Shown: positions 1 to 9,014, counted from the first letter of the stretch. The stretch: 64,000 bases of DNA from Rhizobium johnstonii 3841 (GCF_000009265.1 NC_008380.1:935501-999500), one strand, 5' to 3'. Notes: generated by a model from the letters alone, not told the origin. A program made the numbers and translations.

Positions 1-2
1 TC

Positions 3-911
3 AATCTTGCCCGTCTCGGCCGGCCCTTCGCCGGCCTGATGCGCGGTGGCGCGCTGAAACCCTTTGCCGCCATGCTGGCGCTTGCGCCGCGGCGGATCCC
101 GGCCGCTTCGGACCTTGCAAAGCCCGGCACGTATCGGCCCGAGACGGAACGGCGCGGCCGGGTGGCGATCCTTTCCGGCTGCGCCCAGCCGGTGCTCGAT
201 CCCGGCATCAACGCGGCGGCGATCCGCCTGCTGACGCGGTTCGGCGTCGAGGTCGTGATGCCGGAAGGTGAGGTCTGCTGCGGCTCGCTGGTCCATCACA
301 TGGGCCGCGCCGAACAGGCGCTCGAAAGTGCGCGCGCCAATGTCGATATCTGGACGCGCGAGATCGACGGGCAGGGCCTCGACGCAATCATCATCACCGC
401 TTCGGGCTGCGGCACCACGATCAAGGACTACGGCCACATGCTGCGCCTCGATCCCGCCTATGCGGCCAAGGCGGCCAGGGTCTCGGCGCTGGCCAAGGAC
501 GTCACCGAATATCTCGCAACCCTCGACCTGCCGGCGCACATGCCGAGGGGAATCACGGTCGCCTATCATTCCGCCTGTTCCATGCAGCACGGCCAGCGCA
601 TCACGCTGGCGCCGAAGCAATTGCTGAAAGCGGCGGGCTTTACGGTGCGCGATCCGGCGGAAGGTCATCTCTGCTGCGGTTCCGCCGGCACCTACAACAT
701 CATGCAGCCGGAGATCTCAGCCGCGCTGAAGGCGCGCAAGGTCAAGAACATCGAGGCCACCAAGGCCGATATCATCGCCACCGGCAATATCGGCTGCATC
801 ACCCAGATCGCCACCGGCACCGGCATGCCGATCCTGCATACGGTGGAGCTTCTCGATTGGGCCTATGGCGGCGCTGTGCCGGAAAAATTAACAGGTTTGC
901 CGTTAGGCTGA
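3..911 (+). CDS. glcF: Glycolate oxidase iron-sulfur subunit, 3' part
   Basis: This is the C-terminal part of the Fe-S subunit that passes electrons during oxidation of glycolate to glyoxylate, together with the flavin subunits GlcD and GlcE at the cytoplasmic membrane. The frame is open from base 3, so the gene starts before the window and the ATG at 39 is internal. Two cysteine-rich CCG modules are visible: SGCAQPV with VCCGSLVHHMG, then SACSMQH with LCCGSAGTY. About 300 residues are present; the family is usually somewhat over 400, so the missing N-terminus should hold the ferredoxin-like clusters. A lactate-utilisation LutA-type protein shares the modules but is shorter. glcD and glcE are expected just upstream. 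Confidence 0.88.
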   Translation, partial: NLARLGRPFAGLMRGGALKPFAAMLALAPRRIPAASDLAKPGTYRPETERRGRVAILSGCAQPVLDPGINAAAIRLLTRFGVEVVMPEGEVCCGSLVHHMGRAEQALESARANVDIWTREIDGQGLDAIIITASGCGTTIKDYGHMLRLDPAYAAKAARVSALAKDVTEYLATLDLPAHMPRGITVAYHSACSMQHGQRITLAPKQLLKAAGFTVRDPAEGHLCCGSAGTYNIMQPEISAALKARKVKNIEATKADIIATGNIGCITQIATGTGMPILHTVELLDWAYGGAVPEKLTGLPLG

Positions 912-976
912 GGTCTATTACAGCGCCGCGCATCTTTTCGAGAGCCGCAAAGGACGCTGTCTCGGGAGGTTAGGCG

Positions 977-1417
977 ATGTGGCGTGGAATGATTGTGCTT
1001 GCGGGACTGCTCGGTGCGGCAGGCACTGCCCATGCCGACAGTCGTTTTTTCTGTTCCGCCGATGACAAGGAAGCGCGCTTCACACTCGAAAGCGGTTTCG
1101 AAAGCGCTGCCGGCCACAAGCTCAACCATTTCCGCGGCGCGCTGATCGTCAAGGATCCGGCCCAGGAGGCCGTGTTCGGAAAGCGTGTTTTCGAATCGCA
1201 GCACCTGACCAACCATTGGTCGCGTGACGGCGAACTGTTCATGGAAGTCTTTGACGGCGGCGAAGATGACACCGACGGCGCAACGCTGGATCTGGTGGTC
1301 GTTGCCGGCGAGCGCGGCAAGCCGACGGCAAATTTCAGCGGCACATATTCCCTGACGATAGCAGGCGGCGAAAAGCCCTATGCCGTCGAGGGCAAGGTCA
1401 GCTGCGGCACCAAATAG
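977..1417 (+). CDS. Secreted hypothetical protein
   Basis: A 146-residue protein with a clear signal peptide: hydrophobic residues 4-17, then a probable cleavage after AHA at about residue 20. The mature part contains only two cysteines, FFCSADD near the start and VSCGTK at the end, spaced as if they could form one disulfide in the periplasm. No catalytic motif is recognised. It follows glcF by 65 bp on the same strand with a GGGAGG-type ribosome site at about 963, so it may share the glc transcript, but nothing ties its role to glycolate. Function unknown. Confidence 0.7.
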   Translation: MWRGMIVLAGLLGAAGTAHADSRFFCSADDKEARFTLESGFESAAGHKLNHFRGALIVKDPAQEAVFGKRVFESQHLTNHWSRDGELFMEVFDGGEDDTDGATLDLVVVAGERGKPTANFSGTYSLTIAGGEKPYAVEGKVSCGTK

Positions 1418-1438
1418 AGCCGCAGCCGAAATTTATCC

Positions 1439-2113
1439 TTACCAGTGGAATGAAACGCCGACGTTGACGGCATTCGTGAAGATGTTGGTCTTCAGGTCCA
1501 CGCCGCTGTCGATCGGAACGTCGATGCGCGAATAGGTTCCCTTGTATTCGACGAAGGTCGACCAGCGCTCGGTCACCTTGAAGTCGACGCCGGCCTGGGC
1601 CTGCAGCGTCACGCCGCCGAATTCATAGGCCCAGGTCTTGCCCTCGGGGCGAATCACTTCGACATGCGGAATGTTCACGCCGATGCCGGCGCCGAGATAG
1701 GGCGTCCAGCGGCGGGTCGGATCCTGGAAGCGATAGAGACCATTCACGGTGATGAGGTTCAGGCCGTCGGTGAATTCGAAATGCGACCAGCCGGCCTTGG
1801 CGAGCGTATCGTCGTCCGCATAGACCTTGTCATGGGTATAATCGAGCGAGATACCCCAGTTCGGCTTGTTGAAGTTCTCGAGCCACCAGGTGACGCGGGC
1901 ACCGTAATAAGGCGGGCTGCCGAAGGATTTGCCTTCCCAGCCGGCGGTGAAACTCGTGCCGTCGGAAAGATCGACGCCGCTGTGCGGCGCGGTCTGGTAG
2001 CCGCCGTAGATGGAGAATTGCAGGTCTTCCGCCGAGGCGGAAACTGCCGAACAGATGGTCAAAAACGCGATGCCCGCAAGCAGGGAGGCGGAAGAACGCA
2101 GCGCATATGTCAT
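1439..2113 (-). CDS. lpxQ: Outer-membrane beta-barrel, probable lipid A oxidase LpxQ
   Basis: A 224-residue protein with an N-terminal signal peptide (cut near SASA at about residue 28), alternating hydrophobic strands and a C-terminal aromatic ending FHW, typical of outer-membrane barrels recognised by the BAM complex. Size and look match rhizobial LpxQ, the oxygen-dependent outer-membrane enzyme that converts the proximal glucosamine of lipid A to 2-aminogluconate; this match is from memory. Visible repeats such as SIYGGYQTAPHSGVDL and LGAGIGVNI are strand-like. It is a single gene, with the next minus-strand gene ending 120 bp upstream behind a terminator. A general OmpW/Omp25-like barrel is the alternative. 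Confidence 0.6.
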   Translation of the reverse strand: MTYALRSSASLLAGIAFLTICSAVSASAEDLQFSIYGGYQTAPHSGVDLSDGTSFTAGWEGKSFGSPPYYGARVTWWLENFNKPNWGISLDYTHDKVYADDDTLAKAGWSHFEFTDGLNLITVNGLYRFQDPTRRWTPYLGAGIGVNIPHVEVIRPEGKTWAYEFGGVTLQAQAGVDFKVTERWSTFVEYKGTYSRIDVPIDSGVDLKTNIFTNAVNVGVSFHW

Positions 2114-2188
2114 TGAATAGCCCCGATATGAATATGTCGACTCTTAGGCGGATTTGCCAGCTTTTGGCCGCAAAGTCCAAGCAAAACA

Positions 2189-2216
2189 AAAGGCGCATCA
2201 AATGCGCCTTTCGTTT
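2189..2216 (-). terminator. Bidirectional intrinsic terminator
   Basis: A 10-bp perfect stem (AAAGGCGCAT / ATGCGCCTTT) with a 3-base loop is flanked by T-rich tracts on both strands. On the minus strand it follows the L,D-transpeptidase gene ending at 2233, so it most likely ends that transcript and insulates the barrel gene downstream. Confidence 0.75.
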
Positions 2217-2232
2217 TTTTGGTAAGTGTTGC

Positions 2233-2925
2233 TCAGCCGCCAAACATCGTGCGCAGCACGTCGATGCCCCTGTCCTCGAATGCCACCTTGCCCTGCCTGT
2301 TGCCGGGGCCGATGACGATCACCTTGGTGCCGATAGCGGCGCGATCATAGAGATGGGTCACATCCTCGTTCATCATCCGGATGCAGCCAGAAGACATGTT
2401 GAGACCGATCGTCCAGGGCTGATTGGTGCCGTGGATGCGGAAGATCGTGTCGCGGCCGCCCTGGTAGAGATACATGGCGCGGGCGCCGAGCGGATTGTCC
2501 TCGCCGCCTTCCTGGAACGCAGGAATAATATGTCCTTTGGCGGCTTCGCGGCGGCGCATCTCCGCCGGCGGCGTCCAGCTCGGCCATTCGGCCTTGCGGC
2601 CGATCTTGACGACCCCCGACCAGCCGAAGCCGTCGCGGCCGACGCCGATGCCATAGCGGGTGGCGCGGTTGTTGCCTTCGACGAGGTAGAGATACTTGTT
2701 GTTGGTATCGATGATGACGGTGCCGGCGGCCTCCGTCGTTACCAGGCGCACTTTCTTGCGCTTGAACTGCGGCTTCACATATTTCGGCATCTGCGCCACG
2801 CGCACGATCTGCGCCGGGCGCCGGGCATTGTCGGACGCGGAGCCGGCGGGTGCAGCAAAGGCGGATGTGGACATCAAGGACAGGACAAGTCCGGCAGCAG
2901 CCAGACCCGGCATTAGTTTGATCAT
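2233..2925 (-). CDS. L,D-transpeptidase, YkuD domain
   Basis: A 230-residue exported protein with a signal peptide in residues 1-24 (cut near AFA). The YkuD catalytic domain fills about residues 65-205 and ends with the diagnostic HGTN...SSGCIRM segment; the cysteine is the nucleophile and the upstream histidine its partner. Enzymes of this family make 3-3 cross-links in peptidoglycan or attach outer-membrane proteins to it, which is prominent in Rhizobiales. It sits 238 bp downstream of a second gene of the same family on the same strand, so the two may be old duplicates. Which of the cross-linking or anchoring roles applies cannot be told from sequence. Confidence 0.88.
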   Translation of the reverse strand: MIKLMPGLAAAGLVLSLMSTSAFAAPAGSASDNARRPAQIVRVAQMPKYVKPQFKRKKVRLVTTEAAGTVIIDTNNKYLYLVEGNNRATRYGIGVGRDGFGWSGVVKIGRKAEWPSWTPPAEMRRREAAKGHIIPAFQEGGEDNPLGARAMYLYQGGRDTIFRIHGTNQPWTIGLNMSSGCIRMMNEDVTHLYDRAAIGTKVIVIGPGNRQGKVAFEDRGIDVLRTMFGG

Positions 2926-3163
2926 GATCGATTCCCCTCAAGCAAATCCGCTCGAAGCTACATGAACTTCTGCCCGATTCAAGATCGGTGTGGCCGGATA
3001 AAGCATTTTTGGAGAAGGGGAGCCGGATGTTCTTGCGGCTCCCACTGCATAATTTATCCCCAAATCGGAATCGACTTAAGGAAAAATTATGCAGCAATTT
3101 AAAGGTTCCAGCGCTGTTTGCGGATCAGAAAAGACGCGCGGCGCTGCAAGTATTGCGCCGCCG

Positions 3164-3913
3164 TTACATGACGATGACGCGGGTCCCGACATTGACGCGG
3201 TCGTAGAGGTCGACGACGTCTTCGTTACGCAGGCGGATACAACCGGAGGAAACGGCGCTGCCGATCGACCAGGGCGCGTTGGTGCCGTGGATGCGGTAAA
3301 GCGTCGAGCCGAGATACATGGCGCGGGCGCCGAGCGGGTTTTCCGCCCCGCCGTCCATGCGGGCCGGCAGATAATGGCCCTTGGCGGCTTCGCGGCTGAT
3401 CATCTCGGAAGGCGGTGTCCAATCCGGCCATTCGGTCTTGCGGGTGATCTTGTGGGCGCCTGCCCATTCGAAGCCCGGCTTGCCGACGCCGACGCCATAG
3501 CGCCGCGCCTTGCCGCCTTGCATCACCAGATAGAGGAAGCGGTTGTTGGTATCGATGACGATCGTGCCGGGCTTTTCCGTGGTGTCGTAATCGACCATCT
3601 GCGGCAGGTATTGCGGCTCGATCGGACGGCGGATCGACGGGATGCCGGGATTGATCGCCGAAACGGTCTGCGGTGACACCTGCGGCGCCCGGCGGATGAT
3701 CCGGCGCTGGAAAAGGCCGCGCTGCTGCGGCTGGATGACCGGCCGCTGATAGACGACGGGACGAACCCTGCCGCCGCCCAACTGGTTGATCCAGGGCGCG
3801 GTCAGATCGGGGCTGAGCACGACGGGCGGGCGGGTGGCGTAGCGGTCGTCTGCAAGGGCGGCCGTGGAGAAAATGCCGAAGAGGGCTGCGGCAAGAACAA
3901 GCTGTTTCATCAT
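3164..3913 (-). CDS. L,D-transpeptidase, YkuD domain
   Basis: A 249-residue secreted paralogue of the downstream gene. The signal peptide is residues 1-22 (AALA), followed by an Arg/Pro-rich linker to about residue 95, then the YkuD domain with HGTNAPW and SSGCIRL, so the catalytic Cys and His are present. Two ATG codons stand side by side at 3913 and 3910; either could be used. The linker is longer than in the neighbour, which may let it reach across the periplasm. Role inferred: periplasmic peptidoglycan cross-linking or tethering of outer-membrane proteins. Confidence 0.87.
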   Translation of the reverse strand: MMKQLVLAAALFGIFSTAALADDRYATRPPVVLSPDLTAPWINQLGGGRVRPVVYQRPVIQPQQRGLFQRRIIRRAPQVSPQTVSAINPGIPSIRRPIEPQYLPQMVDYDTTEKPGTIVIDTNNRFLYLVMQGGKARRYGVGVGKPGFEWAGAHKITRKTEWPDWTPPSEMISREAAKGHYLPARMDGGAENPLGARAMYLGSTLYRIHGTNAPWSIGSAVSSGCIRLRNEDVVDLYDRVNVGTRVIVM

Positions 3914-4163
3914 CGGACGAACTCTCTACAAATGACCGAAAATGCACTGGCGGGACATGTCCGCCCGGGGCGGAGATGTTCCGCGCGTGAATGACGCTGC
4001 CACCCAATCCGCCAGCGAATGGTAAAGATCGATTCATGAAAAGCCGACCGGCCGGATAAACTTTTCGTCAGGGTTACCGTTCGGTTTGGAAAGACGGTTT
4101 GCAAATGGTAAAGCCGGAATCAAAGCCCGGAGAACGAAGCGGACCCCCGCAGAATGAAGGATC

Positions 4164-4793
4164 ATGAGCGAGACAGGCATCATCATCGGCGAGGACGGCA
4201 GGAGCCGCTGCCACTGGCACGCCAATCTGCCCGACTATCTCCGGTATCATGACGAGGAATGGGGCCGCCCTGTCACCGATGATATCCGCCTGTTCGAGAA
4301 GATCTGCCTCGAAGGCTTCCAGTCCGGTCTTTCCTGGCTGACGATCCTGCGCAAACGCGAGAATTTTCGCGCCGCCTTTTCGGGTTTCGATTTCGACAAG
4401 GTCGCCCTCTTCGGCGAAGGGGATGTTGCTCGCTGTCTTGCCGATGCGGGCATCATCCGCCATCGCGGCAAGATCGTCTCGACCATCAACAATGCCAAGC
4501 GCGCAATCGAGCTCAAGGATGAATTCGGCTCGCTCGCCCATTATTTCTGGCGCTACGAGCCCGGCCATAACGAGCGGCCGGCGGTGGTCGACCGCGAGCA
4601 TATCATCGCCAATCCGACGACGCCGACATCGATGGTCATTTCGAAGGATCTGAAGAAACGCGGCTGGACCTTTGTCGGCCCGACCACAGTTTATGCTTTC
4701 ATGCAGGCGATGGGTCTCGTCAACGATCATCTGGAAGGCTGCTTCTGTCGGCCCGAGGTCGAGTCGATGCGCACCGCTCTGGTTCGCCCATGA
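4164..4793 (+). CDS. tag: DNA-3-methyladenine glycosylase I
   Basis: A 209-residue protein that removes 3-methyladenine from alkylated DNA to begin base-excision repair. The N-terminal segment has Cys16 and His29 and the C-terminal segment NDHLEGC has a His and Cys four apart; these are the four ligands of the Tag zinc snap seen in E. coli, with the same internal spacing. YHDEEWGRP is the family hallmark. The length is slightly above the E. coli form because of an N-terminal extension. Its stop overlaps the start of the following secreted protein in an ATGA, so the two are probably cotranscribed. Confidence 0.93.
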   Translation: MSETGIIIGEDGRSRCHWHANLPDYLRYHDEEWGRPVTDDIRLFEKICLEGFQSGLSWLTILRKRENFRAAFSGFDFDKVALFGEGDVARCLADAGIIRHRGKIVSTINNAKRAIELKDEFGSLAHYFWRYEPGHNERPAVVDREHIIANPTTPTSMVISKDLKKRGWTFVGPTTVYAFMQAMGLVNDHLEGCFCRPEVESMRTALVRP

Positions 4794-5296
4794 AAGATGA
4801 TTCCGTGAGAACTCTGATCGCCGCCGCCGCCCTTTTCCTCCTGACGGTCTCCGCCATGGCGCAGACGCCGCAACTCGACCCCGGCGAGAAGCTGGAGAAG
4901 CTGCAATTCCCTGCTGTCACCATGCAGTTGAAGGGCTGGACGAAATTCGGCAATGGCCATGTCTATACGCTGCCGGTGCGCGCCGGCCAGCACCTGAAGA
5001 TCAGTTTTTCCACCAAGAGCAAATTTGCCTTCCTGGCGATTTTCGACCTGTCGAAACCCGATGACGAGGCCTTCTTCGGCACCGACGAGGACGGCTTGAG
5101 CTTCGAGACGACGATCAAGGAAAACGCCACCTGGCTGCTGCGTCCCTATTATTCCAAGGTTTCGCCGCGCCGCGGCCTCGGCGCTCCCTTCAGCATCCTG
5201 ATCGAGCCGCTGGCGGCTGCCCCGCAGCAGCCGAAACCGCCGGCCGAGCCGGAGCGCCCCTCGCTGTTCCCGAAGGCCCCGCCGAAACCGCAATGA
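4790..5296 (+). CDS. Secreted hypothetical protein with Pro-rich tail
   Basis: A 168-residue protein starting inside the tag stop codon (ATGA overlap); a GTG at 4805 is an alternative start that gives a more compact signal peptide (RTLIAAAALFLLTVSAMAQ). After cleavage near AMA the mature domain of about 110 residues is followed by a proline/lysine-rich end (from about residue 140: APQQPKPPAEPERP). The middle is rich in beta-type segments and has no cysteines. It is not recognised. Coupling to tag is likely translational and does not imply a DNA repair role for an exported protein. Confidence 0.65.
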   Translation: MKDDSVRTLIAAAALFLLTVSAMAQTPQLDPGEKLEKLQFPAVTMQLKGWTKFGNGHVYTLPVRAGQHLKISFSTKSKFAFLAIFDLSKPDDEAFFGTDEDGLSFETTIKENATWLLRPYYSKVSPRRGLGAPFSILIEPLAAAPQQPKPPAEPERPSLFPKAPPKPQ

Positions 5297-5315
5297 GGCA
5301 GAGGTAGCGCCCGGC

Positions 5316-6020
5316 TTAGCCGAGCCGGTCGATCAGGTCGCGCAATTCGCCGAGGTGGTCGATCTTGCGGAAACGCGGCGCCTCTTTCGGCTCGTCCACA
5401 TGTTCCAGCACCCAGGTCAGTTCGTGCGGCACGAAGACGCCGTAGCTGCCGGCGGCGATTGCCGGCACGATGTCCGATTTCAACGAATTGCCCACCATCA
5501 TCGCCCGTTCCGGCCCGTCGCCGACCTTGGCGAAGATGCGGCGATAGGTGACTGCCGTCTTGTCGGAGACGATCTCGACGGCATCGAAGAAGTCGCCGAG
5601 CCCGGATTGGGCAAGCTTGCGCTCCTGATCGAAGAGATCGCCCTTGGTGATCATGACAAGCAGGTATTTGCCGGCAAGCGCTTCCAGCGTGTCGCGCACA
5701 TGCGGCATAGTCTCGACCGGATGGTTGAGAAGGTCGCGGCCGGTATCGAGGATCTTGGCGATCACGCTCGCCGGAACCTTACCCTCGGTGATCTCGATCG
5801 CGGTTTCGACCATCGACAGCGTGAAGCCCTTGATGCCGAAGCCGTAATGGCGAAGGTTGCGTTTTTCGGCCTCCAGCAGCCGTTCGGAAATCTTCGGTCC
5901 TTCGGCGAAATCGGCAAGAAGCCCGGTGAAATGGGCTTCCGTCAGCCGGTAATATTGTTCGTTCTGCCAGAGTGTATCGTCGGCATCGAAGCCGATCGTG
6001 GTCAGTGGTCGCGTCGTCAT
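5316..6020 (-). CDS. HAD-superfamily hydrolase
   Basis: A 234-residue cytosolic phosphatase of the haloacid dehalogenase fold. Motif I is FDADDTLW (nucleophile Asp and acid/base Asp), motif II is the Thr in MITKGDL, the motif III lysine lies near SDKTAVTY, and motif IV is VGNSLKSDI. The cap is the alpha-helical C1 type between motifs I and II. The substrate is unknown; this subgroup includes nucleotide and sugar phosphatases. It is a lone minus-strand gene facing the tag operon. Confidence 0.85.
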   Translation of the reverse strand: MTTRPLTTIGFDADDTLWQNEQYYRLTEAHFTGLLADFAEGPKISERLLEAEKRNLRHYGFGIKGFTLSMVETAIEITEGKVPASVIAKILDTGRDLLNHPVETMPHVRDTLEALAGKYLLVMITKGDLFDQERKLAQSGLGDFFDAVEIVSDKTAVTYRRIFAKVGDGPERAMMVGNSLKSDIVPAIAAGSYGVFVPHELTWVLEHVDEPKEAPRFRKIDHLGELRDLIDRLG

Positions 6021-6248
6021 ATGCGCACCTCTTAAAATATGGCCGGCAATCTATCGGCTGCCTGTGTCGAGACAAGGGCATTCGCCTCCGCTACGGCGTT
6101 GAAAAGCGCCGCCGCCGCACTACATGAAAATCGCCTCACTTTGCAGCCAGCCACGGCTGTGCCTGTCATATGCAGGCCAATAATCAAAAAATGAAGTTCT
6201 TGAGTTCGCAAGCCCCTCTTGCGGCAGACACAAAGGAATTTTTCGACC

Positions 6249-7298
6249 ATGCGTTACAATCAACTCGGAAATACGGGACTTTTCGTCTCGGAAATCTGCC
6301 TGGGCACGATGACCTTCGGCGAAGCCAAACAGGGCAGTATGTGGGGCGCCATCGCCGACGTCGACCAGAATGCCGCCGACCGGATCGTCGAGCGCTCGCT
6401 TGCATCCGGCGTCAATTTCATCGACACGGCCGACGTCTATTCATCCGGCGAGTCCGAAAGGCTGCTCGGCCAGGCGCTGAAGAACCTCGACATCCCGCGC
6501 AAGGACGTCGTCATCGCCACCAAGGTTTACGGCGTCATGGGCGACAAGCCGAACGACCGCGGCGCCTCGCGCGGTCACATCATGGATTCGGTGGAGGCAA
6601 GCCTCAAGCGCCTGCAGACCGATCATATCGACCTCTATCAGATCCACGCGACCGATACGGTGACGCCGATCGAGGAGACGTTGCGCGCTCTTGACGATCT
6701 GGTTTCCCGCGGCCTCGTGCGTTATATCGGCGTCTCCAACTGGCAGGCCTGGCGCATTTCCAAGGCGCTCGGCCTCTCCGAACGCCGGGGCTTTGCCCGT
6801 TTCGAAACCGTGCAGGCCTATTACTCCATCGCCGGCCGCGATCTCGAACGCGACATCGTGCCGATGATGCAGGAAGAGAAGCTTGGCCTGATGGTCTGGT
6901 CGCCGCTCGCCGGCGGTCTGCTCTCCGGTAAATATGGCCCCGGCGCGCCCGGCAATGGTGAAGGCCGCCGCGCCAGTTTCGATTTCCCGCCCGTCGACAA
7001 GGACAAGGCCTGGGCCTGCGTCGCCGTCATGCGCGAAGTCGCCGAAAAACACGGCGTCAGCGTCGCCACCGTGGCGCTCGCCTATATCCTCGCCAAGCCT
7101 TTCGTCACCACAGTCATCATCGGCGCCAAGCGTGTCGACCAGCTCGACCAGAACCTTGCCGCCGTCAAGCTTAAGCTCGATGAAGACGATATGACGAAGC
7201 TCGACGAGGTGAGCGCGCTTGCGCCCGAATATCCGGGCTGGATGCTGGCGCGACAGGGCGCCGGCCGCCGGCCGGCCGATTTCGAGCCGAAGGACTGA
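6249..7298 (+). CDS. Aldo/keto reductase
   Basis: A 349-residue NADPH-dependent oxidoreductase with the (beta/alpha)8 fold. The catalytic tetrad can be read as Asp in FIDTADVY, Tyr in the same segment, Lys in VVIATKVYG and His in LYQIHATD. The start at 6249 is chosen over upstream in-frame codons at 6219 because it has AAGGAA about 12 bases ahead and begins MRYNQLGNTG, the family N-terminus. It resembles the YajO/Tas-like AKR branch; the carbonyl substrate is not known. A strong terminator follows directly. Confidence 0.9.
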   Translation: MRYNQLGNTGLFVSEICLGTMTFGEAKQGSMWGAIADVDQNAADRIVERSLASGVNFIDTADVYSSGESERLLGQALKNLDIPRKDVVIATKVYGVMGDKPNDRGASRGHIMDSVEASLKRLQTDHIDLYQIHATDTVTPIEETLRALDDLVSRGLVRYIGVSNWQAWRISKALGLSERRGFARFETVQAYYSIAGRDLERDIVPMMQEEKLGLMVWSPLAGGLLSGKYGPGAPGNGEGRRASFDFPPVDKDKAWACVAVMREVAEKHGVSVATVALAYILAKPFVTTVIIGAKRVDQLDQNLAAVKLKLDEDDMTKLDEVSALAPEYPGWMLARQGAGRRPADFEPKD

Positions 7299-7317
7299 CC
7301 TCGCCAACATAAGTCTT

Positions 7318-7352
7318 GGGGAACGCCTGACATTTCCGGCGTTCCCCTTTTC
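7318..7352 (+). terminator. Intrinsic terminator of the aldo/keto reductase gene
   Basis: A 10-bp perfect stem GGGGAACGCC / GGCGTTCCCC with a 10-base loop runs directly into TTTT on the plus strand, 20 bp after the stop codon. Confidence 0.8.
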
Positions 7353-7365
7353 CATCAACGATCGA

Positions 7366-7725
7366 CTACTTGCCGTGGGCCTTGAGCCAGGCGTTCATCT
7401 CGGCGATCTCGGTTTCCTGTGCCTTGATGACGGATTCGGCGAGTTTGCGGATATCGGGATCTTTTCCGTATTGCAGTTCGATCCTGGCCATATCGATCGC
7501 ACCCTGATGATGCGGGATCATGCCGCGGACGAAATCCGTATCGGCATCGCCGCTATATTCGATCATCATATCCTTGTGCATCTTGGCGTTCGCCTCGCTG
7601 AAGGCGTGGCTCGCCGCATCGTGGTTGCCCATCGGCTTGCTCATGTCCATCGGCTTGTCTTCGGCAAGCACGGGAGCGGCAATGATGGCGAGCATTGCGG
7701 TGAGGGTGATGATTTTCGAAGACAT
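7366..7725 (-). CDS. DUF305 secreted metal-binding-type protein
   Basis: A 119-residue exported protein. Signal peptide residues 1-20 ([13 protein letters not shown]) are followed by a Met/Asp-rich stretch (PMDMSKPM) and the DUF305 four-helix signature [13 protein letters not shown]. The start at 7725 is supported by AGGAAGGAA about 7 bases upstream; a longer frame reaching 7944 has no such support and overlaps the next gene. DUF305 proteins are common beside copper-handling genes, and the His/Met content fits periplasmic copper binding. The gene lies 74 bp behind a Met/His/Cys-rich protein, probably in one operon. Confidence 0.85.
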   Translation of the reverse strand: MSSKIITLTAMLAIIAAPVLAEDKPMDMSKPMGNHDAASHAFSEANAKMHKDMMIEYSGDADTDFVRGMIPHHQGAIDMARIELQYGKDPDIRKLAESVIKAQETEIAEMNAWLKAHGK

Positions 7726-7799
7726 GAGAGTTCCTTCCTCTGTCTGACAATAGGTCTTCCAGGCAGCCGGGCCGCCCATTCTGCATGGATAGGCGTTTC

Positions 7800-8162
7800 T
7801 CAGGACAGTCGGGGAGGGGGCGGCTGCGGTACTGGCTTGTCGTCGTCGAGGGCGCGGGCAAGCGCCGGGGCGGGATAGGCGAAAATGGACTTTCCGCCAT
7901 CCATGACCGTCACTGTCGGCGGCAACAGCAGGCAGGCGGCGCAAAGCGGCATATGTGCGGCGTTGCCGGCGGCGCAGGGGTCTTTCGAGGGAGCGGCCTT
8001 CTCCGTCATCTGGGGCATGTCCATGCCTGCCATCTCATGATGCATGCCGGTTTCGATGGCGGCTGCATTCATCGACGCGCATGTCGGACAGCCTGCCCAT
8101 GCTGACATGACGCTGTAGACCAGCCAGCCGAGCAACATCGTGATGAGAGCGAGCGTGCGCAT
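7800..8162 (-). CDS. Met/His/Cys-rich exported protein, DUF2946-like
   Basis: A 120-residue protein with an N-terminal hydrophobic segment (residues 3-22) that may be a signal peptide or anchor. It then shows GCPTCASM, a cluster of Met and His ([14 protein letters not shown]), DPCAAG and PLCAACLL, ending in PQPPPPRLS. Paired cysteines and Met/His clusters suggest copper or another soft metal. The layout resembles the DUF2946 protein at 30.6-31.0 kb, which has the same Cys-x-x-Cys and C-terminal proline ending. Together with the DUF305 gene downstream it forms a likely metal-stress pair. Function inferred only. Confidence 0.65.
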   Translation of the reverse strand: MRTLALITMLLGWLVYSVMSAWAGCPTCASMNAAAIETGMHHEMAGMDMPQMTEKAAPSKDPCAAGNAAHMPLCAACLLLPPTVTVMDGGKSIFAYPAPALARALDDDKPVPQPPPPRLS

Positions 8163-8219
8163 GCTGTTTTATAGGCGAATGCTGGATACAAGCCAAGGTG
8201 ACCGGCGGTCACATCCTGA

Positions 8220-9014
8220 TCACCAAGCAGCCATGACCTTATGCTCGATCCTATAATCCTTGCTCTCTTCGCCGAGCGGCGCCACCGGCCATGTCCAGGC
8301 GGCTTTTGCCGGCGGCGGTAAAACGCCGTGCAGCAGGTCGGCCACTTCATGCGTCTTGCCGTTGCGGTCGATGACGGCATAGGCGATGTCGGTCACCAGG
8401 CAGCTGCGGCAGGGAAGCCCCGACAGTCCGGTCAGATGTGCCGAGACCAGCCTTTCCACCGTGTCTTCAGGCATTCGCCCGGCCTCGGCCTCATGGCGCC
8501 GTTTCACGCCGCGGCCGATCTGCGACAACAGGTTGGCGGAAACCACGAAATCGAGATAGGGCACATTGCGCAGGAAGCCGAGCGGTTCCGGCTCGCGGCC
8601 GGCGGCGAGGTCGTCGTAGCCGGAAAGATCGCGCTCGATCAGCCGGACATTGCGATAGAACTTGGCCGATAGCCACAGGCGCGCCGAGGCGAGATGAACG
8701 AGATCGACCAGGACGACGGTGTCGAAATCTCGCGCCAGCACTTCGATCGGCACGTCGCGCAACAGGCCGGAGCCGAGGACGACGGCGGTCCGCTTCTGCT
8801 TGAGGCCGGCAGTTGCCGCCAGGATCGCCTTCCGGCTCATCTCCTCATGTTCGGCCCAATCCGCCGCGCAGCGCCCGGCCCGCGACCAGAGATTGACGGA
8901 ATAGCGGATGAACTTTCGATGCGGCTTGCCGGTCAGCGGCAAGGTCGCGGCATAGAGAAGCGCCTCGGTGATCATGAGCATATCCGCATTTCTGATGGAT
9001 GCCTCTTCGTTCAA
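8220..9014 (-). CDS. Methyltransferase-like protein, function unknown
   Basis: A 264-residue cytosolic protein. The central part reads as a Rossmann-like SAM-binding fold: TAVVLGSGLLRDVP as the glycine-rich loop, VVLVDLVHL as the acidic strand end, and DFVVSANLLSQI as the fourth strand. The C-terminal third (LVTDIAYAVIDRNGKTHE, KDYRIEHKVMAAW) looks like the late strands of a class I methyltransferase. No substrate-specific motif is seen. It is transcribed away from hisS, sharing a roughly 100-bp divergent promoter region. The name rests only on fold-like pattern. Confidence 0.6.
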   Translation of the reverse strand: MNEEASIRNADMLMITEALLYAATLPLTGKPHRKFIRYSVNLWSRAGRCAADWAEHEEMSRKAILAATAGLKQKRTAVVLGSGLLRDVPIEVLARDFDTVVLVDLVHLASARLWLSAKFYRNVRLIERDLSGYDDLAAGREPEPLGFLRNVPYLDFVVSANLLSQIGRGVKRRHEAEAGRMPEDTVERLVSAHLTGLSGLPCRSCLVTDIAYAVIDRNGKTHEVADLLHGVLPPPAKAAWTWPVAPLGEESKDYRIEHKVMAAW

